A stretch of 64,000 bases of DNA from Tomocerus qinae (taxonomy: Eukaryota; Arthropoda; Collembola; Entomobryomorpha; Tomoceridae): positions 6,138,001 through 6,202,000 of the forward strand of contig CM034546.1 of NCBI GenBank assembly GCA_020055645.1. The letters are read 5' to 3'. A model generated the notes under the pieces. The model saw nothing but the letters and a program-made list of their open reading frames with translations. It ran no database searches and was not told the origin of the DNA. The position numbers and the translations under genes were made by a program. How positions within the stretch are numbered: the stretch's first letter is position 1; each line of letters begins with the position of its first letter. Below are positions 38,009-49,218 of the stretch, one piece after another.

Positions 38009-39437
38009 AAATAATTACAACTCCGCCAGGAATGACGACTGAACGGACTGACCATGTATATGTGGTCACTCAATATGATGGTATCAAGTTGAAAGAACTG
38101 AAAATCGTACTGACAAGTAAAATCAAAATTTTTTAAACGATAATATTTAAGCTGTTTAGGAAAACAACGGAATCCTTAATCTGAAATGTTTTTAAACAGG
38201 ACTGAGTGATGCTGAATTATTTTCTACCAATCGAGATGAGCCAAATAAAATTACTCAGCCATTGCAAAATGAAGTTTCCCGTAAAAGTAAATTGGCATTT
38301 ATAACATACCTGAGACCATTATGTTGCAATTTTTGTGGGAAAACATTCGCTTCCGAGAAAAGTCTTTGCGACCACATAAATTTGCACACTGGAGAAAGAC
38401 CGTACAAATGCAGAATGTGCGTCGCAGACTTTCAACGACACATTGACGTCATCAGGCACCAAAGAAAATGCTCTGCAGATTCTGGCAATACCTATCCGTG
38501 TATTATATGCGATGCAGTTTTCAAAAACGAATTTAAATTGGCAAGACATCTAAAGACTCACAAAAAGAAAAAAATACCTTGTAAATTTTGCGGCAAGACT
38601 ATAACAAATAGACGTTGCTTAATAGATCATGTAAATACGCATTCCGCCCTCCAATACAAATGCGACGAGTGCAATTTAGAATTTAACATGATTATAAAAC
38701 TGAAGAGACACAAAATATCTGCACACTCTACTGAACTCTTTGCGTGCACCGTTTGTGACAAAAAGTTTAAAGGAAAATCGCTATTACAAAGACACTTGAA
38801 AATGCACACGAAGAAGCAACGCCTACAGTGCGATGTTTGTAACAAACTTTTCAGCAACAATTACGGTCTAAATGTTCACAAGAGACTGCACACTGGAGAT
38901 CTGTTTCAGTGCATGTTCTGTCTTAAGACATTTAATGCTAAATCGCCGATGATAGAACACGTTAAAGTAATGCACACCCAGGAGAAGAAATACGAATGCG
39001 AATTTTGTCTGAAGAAATTCCCATGCAATTTCAACCTAGACTGCCACCGAAGAACGCATACAGGGGAAATGCTGTTCAAGTGTCCGGAGTGTCCAATGGC
39101 GTTTTATGCCAAACATGTCCTAATGAGACATTATGGAAGGAAGCACTTGAATGATAAATTGGAATGCGATATTTGTGCCAAGAAGTTCGATGACCAGGAG
39201 GCTTTGAATGTCCACAAAAAAACTGTCCACGGAAGAAAGAATTTTCAATGTGAAATTTGTGCATTTATTTTCTCTCGAAAAGATTATCTGCTCTCGCACA
39301 TCCGATCCCACACCAAAGAAAAACCTTTTGTGTGTCATTTATGCGGAAAAGCTTTTGCACGGAAGGATACTCTGAATACTCACTTGAAGTCCCATGATAA
39401 AACAAAAAAGAGACGCAAGTGCACATATCTTAGATGA
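38009..39437 (+). CDS. C2H2 zinc-finger protein with 13 fingers, 5' end uncertain
   Basis: The last exon, 38200-39437, encodes 13 C2H2-type fingers in a row, starting with CNFCGKTF and ending with CHLCGKAF...H. Finger 2 is a C2HC variant (ends HQRKC). Linkers are mostly non-consensus, apart from HTGERPYKC. An upstream exon, 38009-38116, joins it in phase 1 and encodes a short segment with DHVYVVTQYDGIKLKELK, not a recognised domain. The first coding exon was not found; it may lie left of 38009. Such poly-zinc-finger proteins are nuclear DNA-binding regulators; the target is unknown. The stop at 39437 follows a basic tail. Confidence 0.9.
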
Positions 39438-40693
39438 CTGAATTCTTACGTCGATTATGTTGAATTGTTAACAAAAGAACTTAAAAGAAGCAAAGTACAA
39501 CACAACCCAATTCTTAATACGATTTGTATTTAGTTTAGCCAAATTAACAAAAGGTAAGCCATTAAATAATATATTTATTGATTTGTAGCTTCGCTGTGCA
39601 ATGGTATTAATTTGATGGTTTGTGAAAAAATACTTGAAAAATAATTTAAGGCTGCAATTGTCAATGAGCTCTCACTATTATTATTGCATAAAATATTTGT
39701 TCATTTTCGTTTACAGTCTCCCCTCCCCCTCCCATTTGGCGTAAATCAAGCTCACATCACAGTGTCAAAGAAATGGAAATGATAATGACTATACCTGGAA
39801 ATGCTACCTTGGTTTAAACACCCTCCAATGGTAAATGAAAATAAAATCATCGTGTTTTTATGCTTTATTAGGATTATGTGCATATTTATTGCACACTTCC
39901 TTAGCATTTGATTATTGTTTTAAAATTAACTTAATTGATTACCCTTTGTGATGTTGTTATACTTAGAACACAAAAATTGTTAAAACTGAAATGTTTACAA
40001 TTATTTATATCCTCTCATTTATTATTTGGTTTGATTACTGTATCAAAATTATACCTTACTTGATTACCCTTTGTGATGTTATCATAAATGCAATTCAAAT
40101 ATTGTTAAAATTGACGTGCTTAAAATTATTTATATCCTCTCATTTATCATTTGGTTTGGTCGTTTACTGATAAAAATTAACAAATGCTGTCAGGCTTAAA
40201 ATCTAAGTGACATATTTCGAATTTGAATGACTAAGGCCTTTTAAAATGTGACCGAAATAATTCCAGTAGTATCTATCCGGTTTCTTATTATTTTTCGCTA
40301 CAATGTTACATTATCATATTCTACAAAATTTCAATAACGACATCATCAGCAGGATATACATGATCACTTCGAAAACATTTGGACATGGTAATAAATTTAT
40401 TTAAAACGTTTGAAATAAGTTTTTCCAACTTGAATTTATGATACCACAACCATTCCATAAACAGAATAATGAAAGAATCGAGTAGGAAATACTCAGAAAC
40501 AAAAAACATGGTATGAAATTTCATTTCCAGTTTTATAGGGACTTGTTCAAAAATGTCAGGCTTAAAATATTATTACAATACTCAAATATCTGAAAGCTAT
40601 AGAATAACGAATAAATAAATGAAAATAATGATTCATCAGTAATAGAAATAAGAGGACTAGCACAATTTTTGGTGAGATGAGACACTTTCGTTT
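39438..40693. other. Intergenic, with a 116-bp tandem duplication
   Basis: Two diverged copies of a 116-bp unit lie at about 39937-40052 and 40053-40165 (each opens TTGATTACCCTTTGTGATGTT). The remainder is AT-rich. A minus-strand ORF at 40321-40524 is not supported as a gene; part of it may be 3' UTR of the Ly6-like gene. Confidence 0.6.
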
Positions 40694-41173
40694 TCAAAAA
40701 ATGTTACAACGACTATGAGCGCAAGTGCAAAATTTTTTGCTAGTAATGTACTCTCTCCCCTTCTCAGTTTCAAACCAAACTTTTAACTCATCCCCAAAAC
40801 ACTTGCCAATAAGACTGGAAGAGATAGCATCACAGCCTCTCATTACAATTTTTTCGTCCCGGAATACTCCCGTCAGAGTATAGCAGACCTCTCTTATTTG
40901 CGAAGGCTGAAACGAATCTGTGGTTAAGAAAACGACGTAATCATAAATTAACGGAATTGTTAAAACCACAAAGATATTGAAAAATGAAACTGTAGGATAG
41001 AAATTTGTAAATTATAGTAAAAGAGTATTAACACTGAAAATTACTTGTAAAGCCCCTCCTTATCAAATAATTGCTGCATTTGGCCATAGTGTCGGAATGA
41101 CCAGGAGATGGACAATCTCTATCACCCCCGTTGGGTAATATTGACAATGAACCACACTCATGGCATTCAAGAG
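40694..41173 (-). CDS. Ly6/quiver-type three-finger protein, first exon missing
   Basis: Exons 41173-41045 and 40917-40694 join in phase 1 and give about 117 residues of mature protein. It opens with LECHECGS and has about ten cysteines. It carries the MRGC motif mid-way and ends CTCAHSRCN, the pattern of arthropod Ly6/uPAR-like proteins such as quiver/sleepless, usually GPI-anchored or secreted at the cell surface and often modulating ion channels or septate junctions. An acceptor (TCTGTAG) opens the first visible exon, so a signal-peptide exon must lie to the right. I could not place it with confidence; a short ORF beginning near 41443 is a weak candidate. There is only a short tail after the last Cys, so no GPI signal is evident. 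Confidence 0.78.
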
Positions 41174-42005
41174 CTACAGATTCCCAATTAAATATTTAGT
41201 AGTGATTATAACTATTAATATATTCCAATTTGTAATTAACTATCAATCATGTATCTTACCAACTGAAAAACGAAATTGGAAAAATAACAGCACAAAAAAT
41301 GCAAACTTCTTCATATTCTTGGTCTATGTAGACAATACTGATATTTTTCGACAAAGAAATCTGCTGGCTTCTAACTAATAGCAAAATTAAATAACAGAAA
41401 GTTGATACACTAAAGCAAAAGTAACCTTTAGGCACATCAACATGCTACACTTCTCAGTTTAAATTCGTCTACATCGAAATTGATTTTTATTTATTCAATG
41501 CCAATGTCAATGTTAAACTAATGATCAATATATAAAGTTCCTTATCCATTTAATATTCAATTGGGTGAATAAAAATACTACTTTGTTGCATAGGTAGACG
41601 AATTTGTATATTATTACTACATAAATACCAAGGTGAGAAACGAATAGTTACAACAATGTAGACAATACAAATACATACGTTGTTGTGATGATTTTATATT
41701 GCATTCCTTTCCGCTTCACCAACTTTAACTTCTGAACAAACTTTTATTCGAGGTCTGAATACTAAATGGATTTAAAATTTAATTTCCTGACGTATAGAGT
41801 AGCTGATCATTCTATTAATGGCGTGTCATTGAACTAGAATGCTTTAATGAATTCCAATAATCTGCTGCAAAAATAATTGCCAGTCTTGCGATGAATGGTA
41901 CTTGTTCAGTTTCAGTATTTTTGCCTGTAGTTGAAGTGATCAAACCGGAAACACAATTTGTGAATAAAATTCATACGAATTCAGTTAATCTGATCTTTGA
42001 ACATA
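41174..42005. other. Divergent intergenic region
   Basis: Lies between the Ly6-like gene (leftward) and the P2X gene (rightward); should contain the missing signal-peptide exon and both promoters. AT-rich, no further element seen. Confidence 0.45.
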
Positions 42006-44090
42006 ATGGCATCACACTTGAGGAAATTTTTTATCAGCTGGGGATCATTAATCTATAATATACTCTGTGGTTACAGTTTTTTAATAGCTTTAGTATTCGC
42101 TCTCGAAATCACTATGAAATGGGCACTTTTTATTGGGGGCATACCGATTGGAATATTTTTACTTGTGTGTATTTTTATATTCCTATATCTGAAAACGGAT
42201 GTGGAGACTTGGAGCAAAAATTTTCAGGATGTGTCTAAAAATGATACACTGACAAGGATTTTTAAAGCAGTTTTACTTCCTTGTTTGCTCGTTGCGCTGT
42301 ACTATTATATTCGGTGAGTAAATTAAAAAGATTATATTAATTACATAAGGAGTTTTCTATCAAGTCTACAATGCTTTGGGCAGGGGTGATTGTGGACAAC
42401 AAATACTGTACTCTACTTCCACGGTTCGAAGTGAAATGATAGTCCATCCGTGTGGATCGTCCTACCAAAGGAACGCAGGAGAAGAAAATCATGTCTGGGA
42501 TGCTGCAGATTTGATTTCACAACCGTCAGAATCGGAAATATATATTATTACAAATGCAGTATTTGGAGCAAATCAAACAAGAGGAAATTGCGGCCAAGTA
42601 AAATCAATTACTCGTCCAAGCTTTGCCTATACTGAATTTTTAGCACAGTAAACTTTAGTGCAAAATACTTTTGTTTTCGCAGACAGGAGCATATTGCAGT
42701 ACGACAAATATTAATCCAGGGAAATTAAAACCACAGTGGCTTTCTACAGTTTCTTGGACATTTTCCCATGATTTTGCAAGACCTGCAAGTATTTGGAAAC
42801 CAATCATTTGTCATAGAAGGCGGAAATGTGAAGCCGGGATTTTGTATGACAATGGGATACAGACAGAGAATTGTAATCGAAATCGCTTCTGCGGAATTGA
42901 TGGATGGTGCCCTCCAATTTCACTGATGTAAGAAAATTTTAAAAATTCCAAAATGTGTTTTTTCTTTTAATAGTTTTTATGTTTTTAAATTTAAATTTCT
43001 TTCATTAGGTAATTTTAGTGTATTTAGTATCTGTAGTTTAAATATCTGCATTTCGTGTTTTTCGTAAATTGGTATGAACATTCAAAATTAAATGAATTTC
43101 AGGAATTTTTCAACAGAGCCGATGTTCGATACTAATAAATTCTCAATTTTTCTGGACATGCGACCGAACTTTCCTGAGTTTTCTGGGACAAGTTGGACCC
43201 AAGGTGGGAAAGGCGGATACAGTGCTAATTATGCAGATATTTATTCAAGATACTATTCATACAACAGATCCGTAGAGAATTGTTTTTACCACAGGGAAAT
43301 CGATCCCTACTGCCCTCGGTTTCTTTTAGAAGATATCGTCACCGGAGCAAAGGAAAACTTTACAGAGGTCTCTACATTTGTGAGTATCAAAATAGTATTT
43401 TCACTTTTGGATATAAGTTAAATTTTCGAAGGTACAAAATATATTTCTGTAAAACTAATAAATACAGGGTGGCCAATTTAAGGTGGAAATAGAATGGAAT
43501 TGTAAATTTGATTGGGGACAAGACATTTATGACTGCTTACCATCATTTAATTTTATAAATCGCTCAAATAACAAGGGAAAGCCAAAAATTCGGTATGGAG
43601 TACAAAATAATATGAATTTTTCATTAATAAAATATGATTTAGAGTATTTACTAATCTATAGTACTTTATTTAATTAAAAAGTATTATTATTATATAAAAG
43701 CTCGCAGATTACAGATCAATCTAGTTACGATCGTACAGTAACGTACAGCCTTGGAATTAGCATTTCAATAGAAAATGTTGGAAAAGGAATTCAAATTAGA
43801 TTTTTCAGCACTCTTCTTTATGCGCAGTTCATATACGTCTCTTACGCAATGGTTAGTTCAACATTTTAATTAAGTATGCTTGTTATTATATTGCAATATC
43901 AATCAATGTAGTACTAATATTATGATGGCGGAAAGACTGACATTCTTTAATGACTAAAATTCTTTTTTAGATTAAAGCACCTTTTGTTTGGCTACTGCGA
44001 TGTTTGTATTCATCATATCTGACATTAGCGTATAGGTCTTTGACTGCTACATCCATCATCAGCAGAGACTCCCAAAATAGCCATTACTAA
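42006..44090 (+). CDS. P2X-type purinoceptor with extended N-terminus
   Basis: Seven exons, phases in agreement: 42006-42313, 42384-42597, 42683-42927, 43103-43379, 43468-43599, 43708-43851, 43971-44090; about 479 residues. The ectodomain follows P2X closely: VWDAADL, then ITNAVFGANQTRGNC, Cys-rich head, CGIDGWCPP (residues 244-252; P2X has GWCPxE), KFSIFLDMRPNFPEF, CFYHREIDPYCPRFLLEDIV, WNCKFDW, and YSLGISISIENVGKG before the last membrane span. P2X receptors are trimeric ATP-gated cation channels. Odd points: the N-terminus has three hydrophobic spans (about 14-33, 40-62, 85-101) where P2X has one, and the usual ATP-contact lysines after TM1 and before TM2 are not visible, though an Arg remains in KIRYG where NFR is expected. 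The ligand may not be ATP. Confidence 0.85.
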
Positions 44091-44619
44091 ATCTTAAAAT
44101 TAATATCTGATAAATTGGATCAAAAGAAAATCATGCTTACGTTTTACACAGGGTTTCGGATATTTACATTTCCAACCCCAATTCGTTGGACATCTAGGAA
44201 AGGCGATAAATTGTGGGAAGTGGAAAATATGCCAAATTTCCCATTCGTGGTATTTCCCAGTAGAAATTTTGGTTTTCCGTTATCATAGTTGTTAATATCG
44301 TTAATTGTTATTTTATTTCTATTAGTACATATATTAAGAAATATTTGAACGAGAAATTAGAATTTAAGCCATCAGGAGCCGTAAAGCTCATCCCTCAATA
44401 CGTCCTTGATTACAGCTTAAGATTGTTTAAACAGCTAACATTAAAGATTTAGAAGTCCAAAAAGTTAAAGTTGTTTACTGTGTCATAAATAAGGAGCGAG
44501 TTATAGATCTTAAAATTTTTTCATAAAAGCCACTACAACTTCTTAAGTCACAAGCTATTCATATCCGGCATTTGGACTCGTTACAATGTCTTTATTTAGG
44601 AAAAAGTATATAATTGGAC
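44091..44619. other. Intergenic, nothing recognised
   Basis: AT-rich spacer and 3' UTR of the P2X gene. No ORF. Confidence 0.45.
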
Positions 44620-44805
44620 CAAGCACGTATCCAGAGGGGGGGCCGGGGGGGCCCGGGCCCCCCCTAAGTAGCCAGAAAAAGGCGATTTTTTTGTCAAAAA
44701 AAGGTTTAAAATCCAAAAAATTTTCGCGCTTCGCGCGAATATGCCAAGATTTTATCAATATATTTTGGTGGCCCCCCCTAGGTCAAATTCCTGGATACGT
44801 GCTTG
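44620..44805. mobile_element. hAT-type MITE, 186 bp
   Basis: Inverted ends CAAGCACGTATCCAG and CTGGATACGTGCTTG, with an exact 8-bp target duplication AATTGGAC (44612-44619 and 44806-44813). The interior has poly-G/poly-C blocks and TTTTCGCGCTTCGCGCGAA, shared with the 27086 family. The intact duplication suggests a recent insertion. Confidence 0.92.
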
Positions 44806-45090
44806 AATTGGACTGTATAAATGGTCTTCTAAATTTCAAATATCAAAAACTAGAATTCTTCAAATATTTTGCTTAATGCTTAGGCAATAATATTAATGCC
44901 TGAATTTATATATGACAGTTAACACATACATGTTATCTAGTATAATTTATAACCAATTAAAAACAAACCAGTATCTGGGTTCATTTTCAATTTATAGTAC
45001 ATGTAGCTAGCTGCCTTTTAAAGACTACCTTCCTACAAATGTTTTCGATATTCCGACTTTCTGACCAACCATTCACAATTCTTCAACGAT

Positions 45091-45385
45091 CAGGGCATGA
45101 AACAAAAAGGCACCTTTTTGTTCCTTTTTTCTATGACATTCGCTACACATGAAGCTGATTTATAAATAAATTTGAGGTTTTTACACACCTCGTTTTCACA
45201 TGACACATTTATATTCCCATTTTCTATGACTTTTATATCATAAAACAGAAATTGCAATTTATTTCATTTATTTTAAAATAACCAAAAAGGAAAAAGGCAA
45301 AAAGGTTACCTTTTTGCTAATTTTGTTAGGCAAAAAGGATACCAAAGAGGCAAAAAGGTAGCTTTTTGCCTTTTTCATGCCCTGT
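45091..45385. mobile_element. hAT-type MITE, 295 bp
   Basis: Ends CAGGGCATGAAA and TTTCATGCCCTG; flanks TCAACGAT and TTAACGAT form an 8-bp duplication with one mismatch. The subterminal regions repeat the word AAAAAGGCAAAAAGG. A second, reversed copy is at 48121-48430. Confidence 0.85.
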
Positions 45386-46261
45386 TTAACGATATACTGT
45401 AAATAACATCAACATTACATATTTCATAACATAACAATTAAATTAAGTTAGAAAGATTATTGCTTGACTGGGAGCACGTTTCCAAGAATATAAAGAGATT
45501 AAAGAGAATGAAATGGAAAAGTCAACCACTATATACATATAGTAATGGCTCTTAAATTTTTGATTATTTTTTCATTTGATGTAATTAGAACATTAGAGTC
45601 CAATTACCAACAAAAGCGTCCGGTTTACCCATAGAGAAATTCCAGATAACTGATAATAATAATATAATGAATGGTAATTAGGTACTATTATTGGCATTGG
45701 GAATCAAATTTAATTGAGTTTACTTATTACCTTTTATCTTATCTCCGCTAGAATCTCTTAAGCATCAAAACTGGCGCTGTCTCCAGTTTATTCCCCAAAG
45801 CTTTTGTAGATAATTGATAATCTTGGCCAAACAGTTTCTAATGTTCAATGCGAATCAAATGAACATTAGAAATTGCTTGGCCAGGATTAAATCTTTAATA
45901 ACCGATTCCCACAAAACCAATGACTACACGTCCTCTTGTACTTTACATTCAGTGATAAAAGAACTCGTTCCTAAGTTGCCCAAACAAGAATTCGAACTAT
46001 TTTAAGAGATAAATAGTACCGGTATTTTCGTTGTGTGCAAATTTGGTGTTGGTTTCTGAGTCTACCCAATACTTGCTTTAGTTATTATATTTGCCATTTA
46101 AGTTGTCAATTATATTGCATAAATAATATCAATATTTATTGGTTAATTAAAGTGTCAATTCGTTCAACAATAACTGTAATTCGCTACTAAGTAGTTTCAA
46201 CAGCTAAATTCGTTTTTTTTAAATATTTCCAAACCTTTATCATCTCCCCTCCAATTGAAAA
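45386..46261. other. Intergenic region before the second receptor gene
   Basis: AT-rich; 45820-45870 holds a short inverted pair around GGCCAAACAGTTTCTAATGTTC. No gene. Confidence 0.4.
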
Positions 46262-49218
46262 ATGGTTAATATATCAATTAAAACTGCCCAAAATTTATTT
46301 TCAACAGTTGTTAGTCAAATAAAAAAGTCACAAATTTCCCCGAATGAAAATGATTTTCTGTACACTTTTGGTACGACAATGAATGCTTTATTCCGTATTA
46401 GAGCCATGCCTTTCACATGGAATAAGTCTACAAGACAATTCCAAATGACACAAAATAGGTCGCAAATCTTGTTGCTTAAACTTATGTTTCTAATTCACTT
46501 AGGACTGGCTCCATTTGAATTTTATTATGTTGTTCAAAATTATTCAAGTCCAAATAGATTACAAGTTGCTTGTGCTGGCATATACGGTGCTGGACACTGC
46601 ATCTTGGGCTTGATCCCACTTAATTTTGTAAAGAAGGGAAATGAAATTGTCAACGTATTAAATCAATTATACAAACCGGGTTTGTTCTGCGATAGTAAAG
46701 GTAAAAACGAATTCAGTTAGTTATATCGTCTGCTTAATATTACAACGTAACAAGCCATTTTATCATATGGCTTGTTACTTTGTAGCAGCCATGATAAAAT
46801 GCCTTGTTACGTTGTAATATTAAGCAGACGATATTATGATGTAAATAAATAAATCTTAATATAAATAATTCGATTGTGACCTCAATTATATTAAAAAATG
46901 AAATTCATTCTGTATATATGTATGTGTTACAAATTTGTACACACTGGACGTATGCTAAATGCCTAGGATATATGTAAAGTGAAAAACCAATATTTTGATT
47001 TTAACGAATCTAACCTAATTTAAAACAACTTGATGATTGTGAATTTACTTTTATGTTAGTTTGATTGATTTAAATTAGGTTAGGTTAGTTAAAAATCAAA
47101 TTTTGAGTTTTCACTTTACATATATCCTAGGCATTTTGCATACGTCCGGTTTGTACAAATTTCCTGTAAAATATATATTATTATAGCCGTGAAGTCAATC
47201 TTAGTTCTAAATAATTTTTGATTAGATGACTGGGATGGTTTGTTTGGATCTTCTTCAAAACATTTGAAATTCAAAAATGTCATGGCCAAATGGTGGTTTG
47301 TGTGCATCATGCTGGACTGTGTCGTCTTTACCGCAACGGTTTTTGTATTTCCTGGGACCCACATGTTTACGAATTTCTTACTGCACAAGGGAGTGGTAAA
47401 TTTTCCAGTGTATTTAATTATCACTATAATGTACATTTCCTTTTGGGGAGTTGCTAGCAGTACTTTTGCTTTCGGTCTTCACTACATTGCAGTGTATTCT
47501 GCAAAAAATTACATCTGGCTGCAAACTTTGAAGTAAGTTTATGATTGCGAATTAAAGTTTATGGCACACACAGGAATTTTGTATCGCAAGAGATTTTAGT
47601 TAACAGTCCTAATAAGAGTAGAAAAGGTAAGTAAAAAGGGTGAGTTAAGGTCGTTAGTTGGTAATTCCATTCGCTTGTTGCACCGTAATTTTAACTTACT
47701 TTACCAACGATAGCCATTTTAGGACTACTGCAGTATACTGTTCAAGCATTGATATATGAGAAGATTAGTGACCTGCCTCTTCATAAGAATGTTAATGTTT
47801 TTACTTTTAAAGTAAATTAGTACAGCTCGGGGGGTTATGTCATTTTTTAGCAGTTAATTGATCACAAATTGTCTTTTGCTCAGAATTCATACCTGAATAC
47901 GTACGCTCATGATGTATTTATGATTGCACATTGTACGTGGGCCATTGTATTTAAGAAAGTATATCTTGCCACAATCATCCACAATCAGGGTTGGGTTTTT
48001 ATTTCTGCCAGACAGCTTGCAGAAACAGGTATAAACCAGGCAAAAATTGGCTGAAACTATACTTAATTTAAACTTAATGTTAAAATTCTCAAAACCGTAA
48101 ATTTCAATCTTGGGCAGATTTAGGGCATGAAAAAGGCAAAAAGCTACCTTTTTGCCTTTTTGGTTGCCTTTTTGCCTAGCAAAATTAACAAAAAGGTAAC
48201 CTTTTTGCCTTTTTGGTTATTTTAAAATAAATGAAATAAATTGTTTTAAATAAAATGTTTTACGGTATAAAAGTCATAGAAAATGGCAATAGTATAAAGG
48301 TGTCACGTGAAAACGAGGTTTGTAACAACCTCAAATTTATTTATAAATCAGCCTCACATGTAGCGAATGTCATAGGAAAAAGGCAATAAAGTACAAATAG
48401 GTGCATTTTTGCTAGCAAAAAGGCAACCTAGCCAGAAACTAGCTTATGTGTCCGTGGTACAGCTTTTATAATGAAATGTTTACTTAAACTGCCTTAGTAT
48501 CTCACCTTTATAATATTGTTTAACCTTAACTTATCCTCTTTAATAACTTTTTATGATCTTATTAGTACCATACATTGTAACCTCAACTACCAGACAGATT
48601 CACACGGTTTTCTATAACACGACTGTTTACTAAAACTTCTTACCATACAAAAATCTTGTCTGTGCCATAAAAATTCCATCTTTTTGTTTATATTTCGTAT
48701 TTATGAAAATAATCATCTCTCTTTTAAACAAGCTTTAATTAAGTTTTGACTTTGATAGAAATGGATCTAACTCACTAGAAGAGAAAATGAAAATGTACAG
48801 TCGACTGTGTCTTCTGAATAGTCAATTCAATGAAAGCTGCGCATCATCATTCGTTTGTCTTTTCACTGTTATATTTTGTCCCTGCATCGCAATCTATCTT
48901 TTTTGTTTAATCAAATTGCATAAATATTTATCCCTTTTTGAATATTTATCATTCATTGGAATTTTGGTGGCCGCAACATGCTCACTAACGATAGTCCTCG
49001 TCGTCTGTGCAAATTGTCATGGAAGCTGTAAATGTTTTTTGCAAGGAGTGAGTTCAACAGCTACCATGAACAAATTCTATCAAAAGAAAATTTCAAGCTT
49101 AAAAATCTTTGGAATTTGTTACGGCCCACTTCGAGCAATTAAATACAAACACCTTTTTGACCATTACGAAGCTATTCTCTCAGGCTTGGTGACATTGCTT
49201 ATTCGCAGTAAAATATAG
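46262..49218 (+). CDS. Gustatory-receptor-like protein, second gene
   Basis: Exons 46262-46700, 47226-47532 and 48759-49218 join with phases 1 and 2 and give about 401 residues. The N-terminal cytoplasmic region (FRIRAMPFTWNK) precedes about seven hydrophobic spans. The C-terminus has the receptor signature region (ISSLKIFGICYGPLRAIKYK, then a last span). The first intron is in the same phase and place as in the gene at 8213-9518, so they are distant paralogues. The second intron carries a MITE copy (48121-48430), and the first carries a hairpin and another MITE. Chemosensory cation channel by family; ligand unknown. Confidence 0.75.
46719..46836. repeat. Hairpin in intron 1 of the receptor gene
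   Basis: ATATCGTCTGCTTAATATTA and its continuation (about 34 bp) recurs as an exact reverse complement about 50 bp downstream, with a second inner inverted pair. A short foldback MITE. Confidence 0.8.
46926..47169. mobile_element. MITE, second copy of the 24186 family
   Basis: Same inverted ends (GTACAAATTTCCTGTAA at the right) and same interior (AACGAATCTAACCTAA) as 24186-24392. It is also intronic. The left end lacks a few terminal bases. Confidence 0.8.
48121..48430. mobile_element. hAT-type MITE, reversed copy of the 45091 family
   Basis: TAGGGCATGAAAAAGGCAAA opens a copy of the 295-bp family in reverse orientation. The far end has decayed. It lies in intron 2 of the receptor gene. Confidence 0.8.

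Noticed and set aside
40321-40524. 67-codon minus-strand ORF
   Set aside because: No homology or splice signals; more likely 3' flank of the Ly6-like gene.
47869-48054. 61-codon ORF inside receptor intron 2
   Set aside because: Exons 2 and 3 join in phase without it, and no receptor motif is present.
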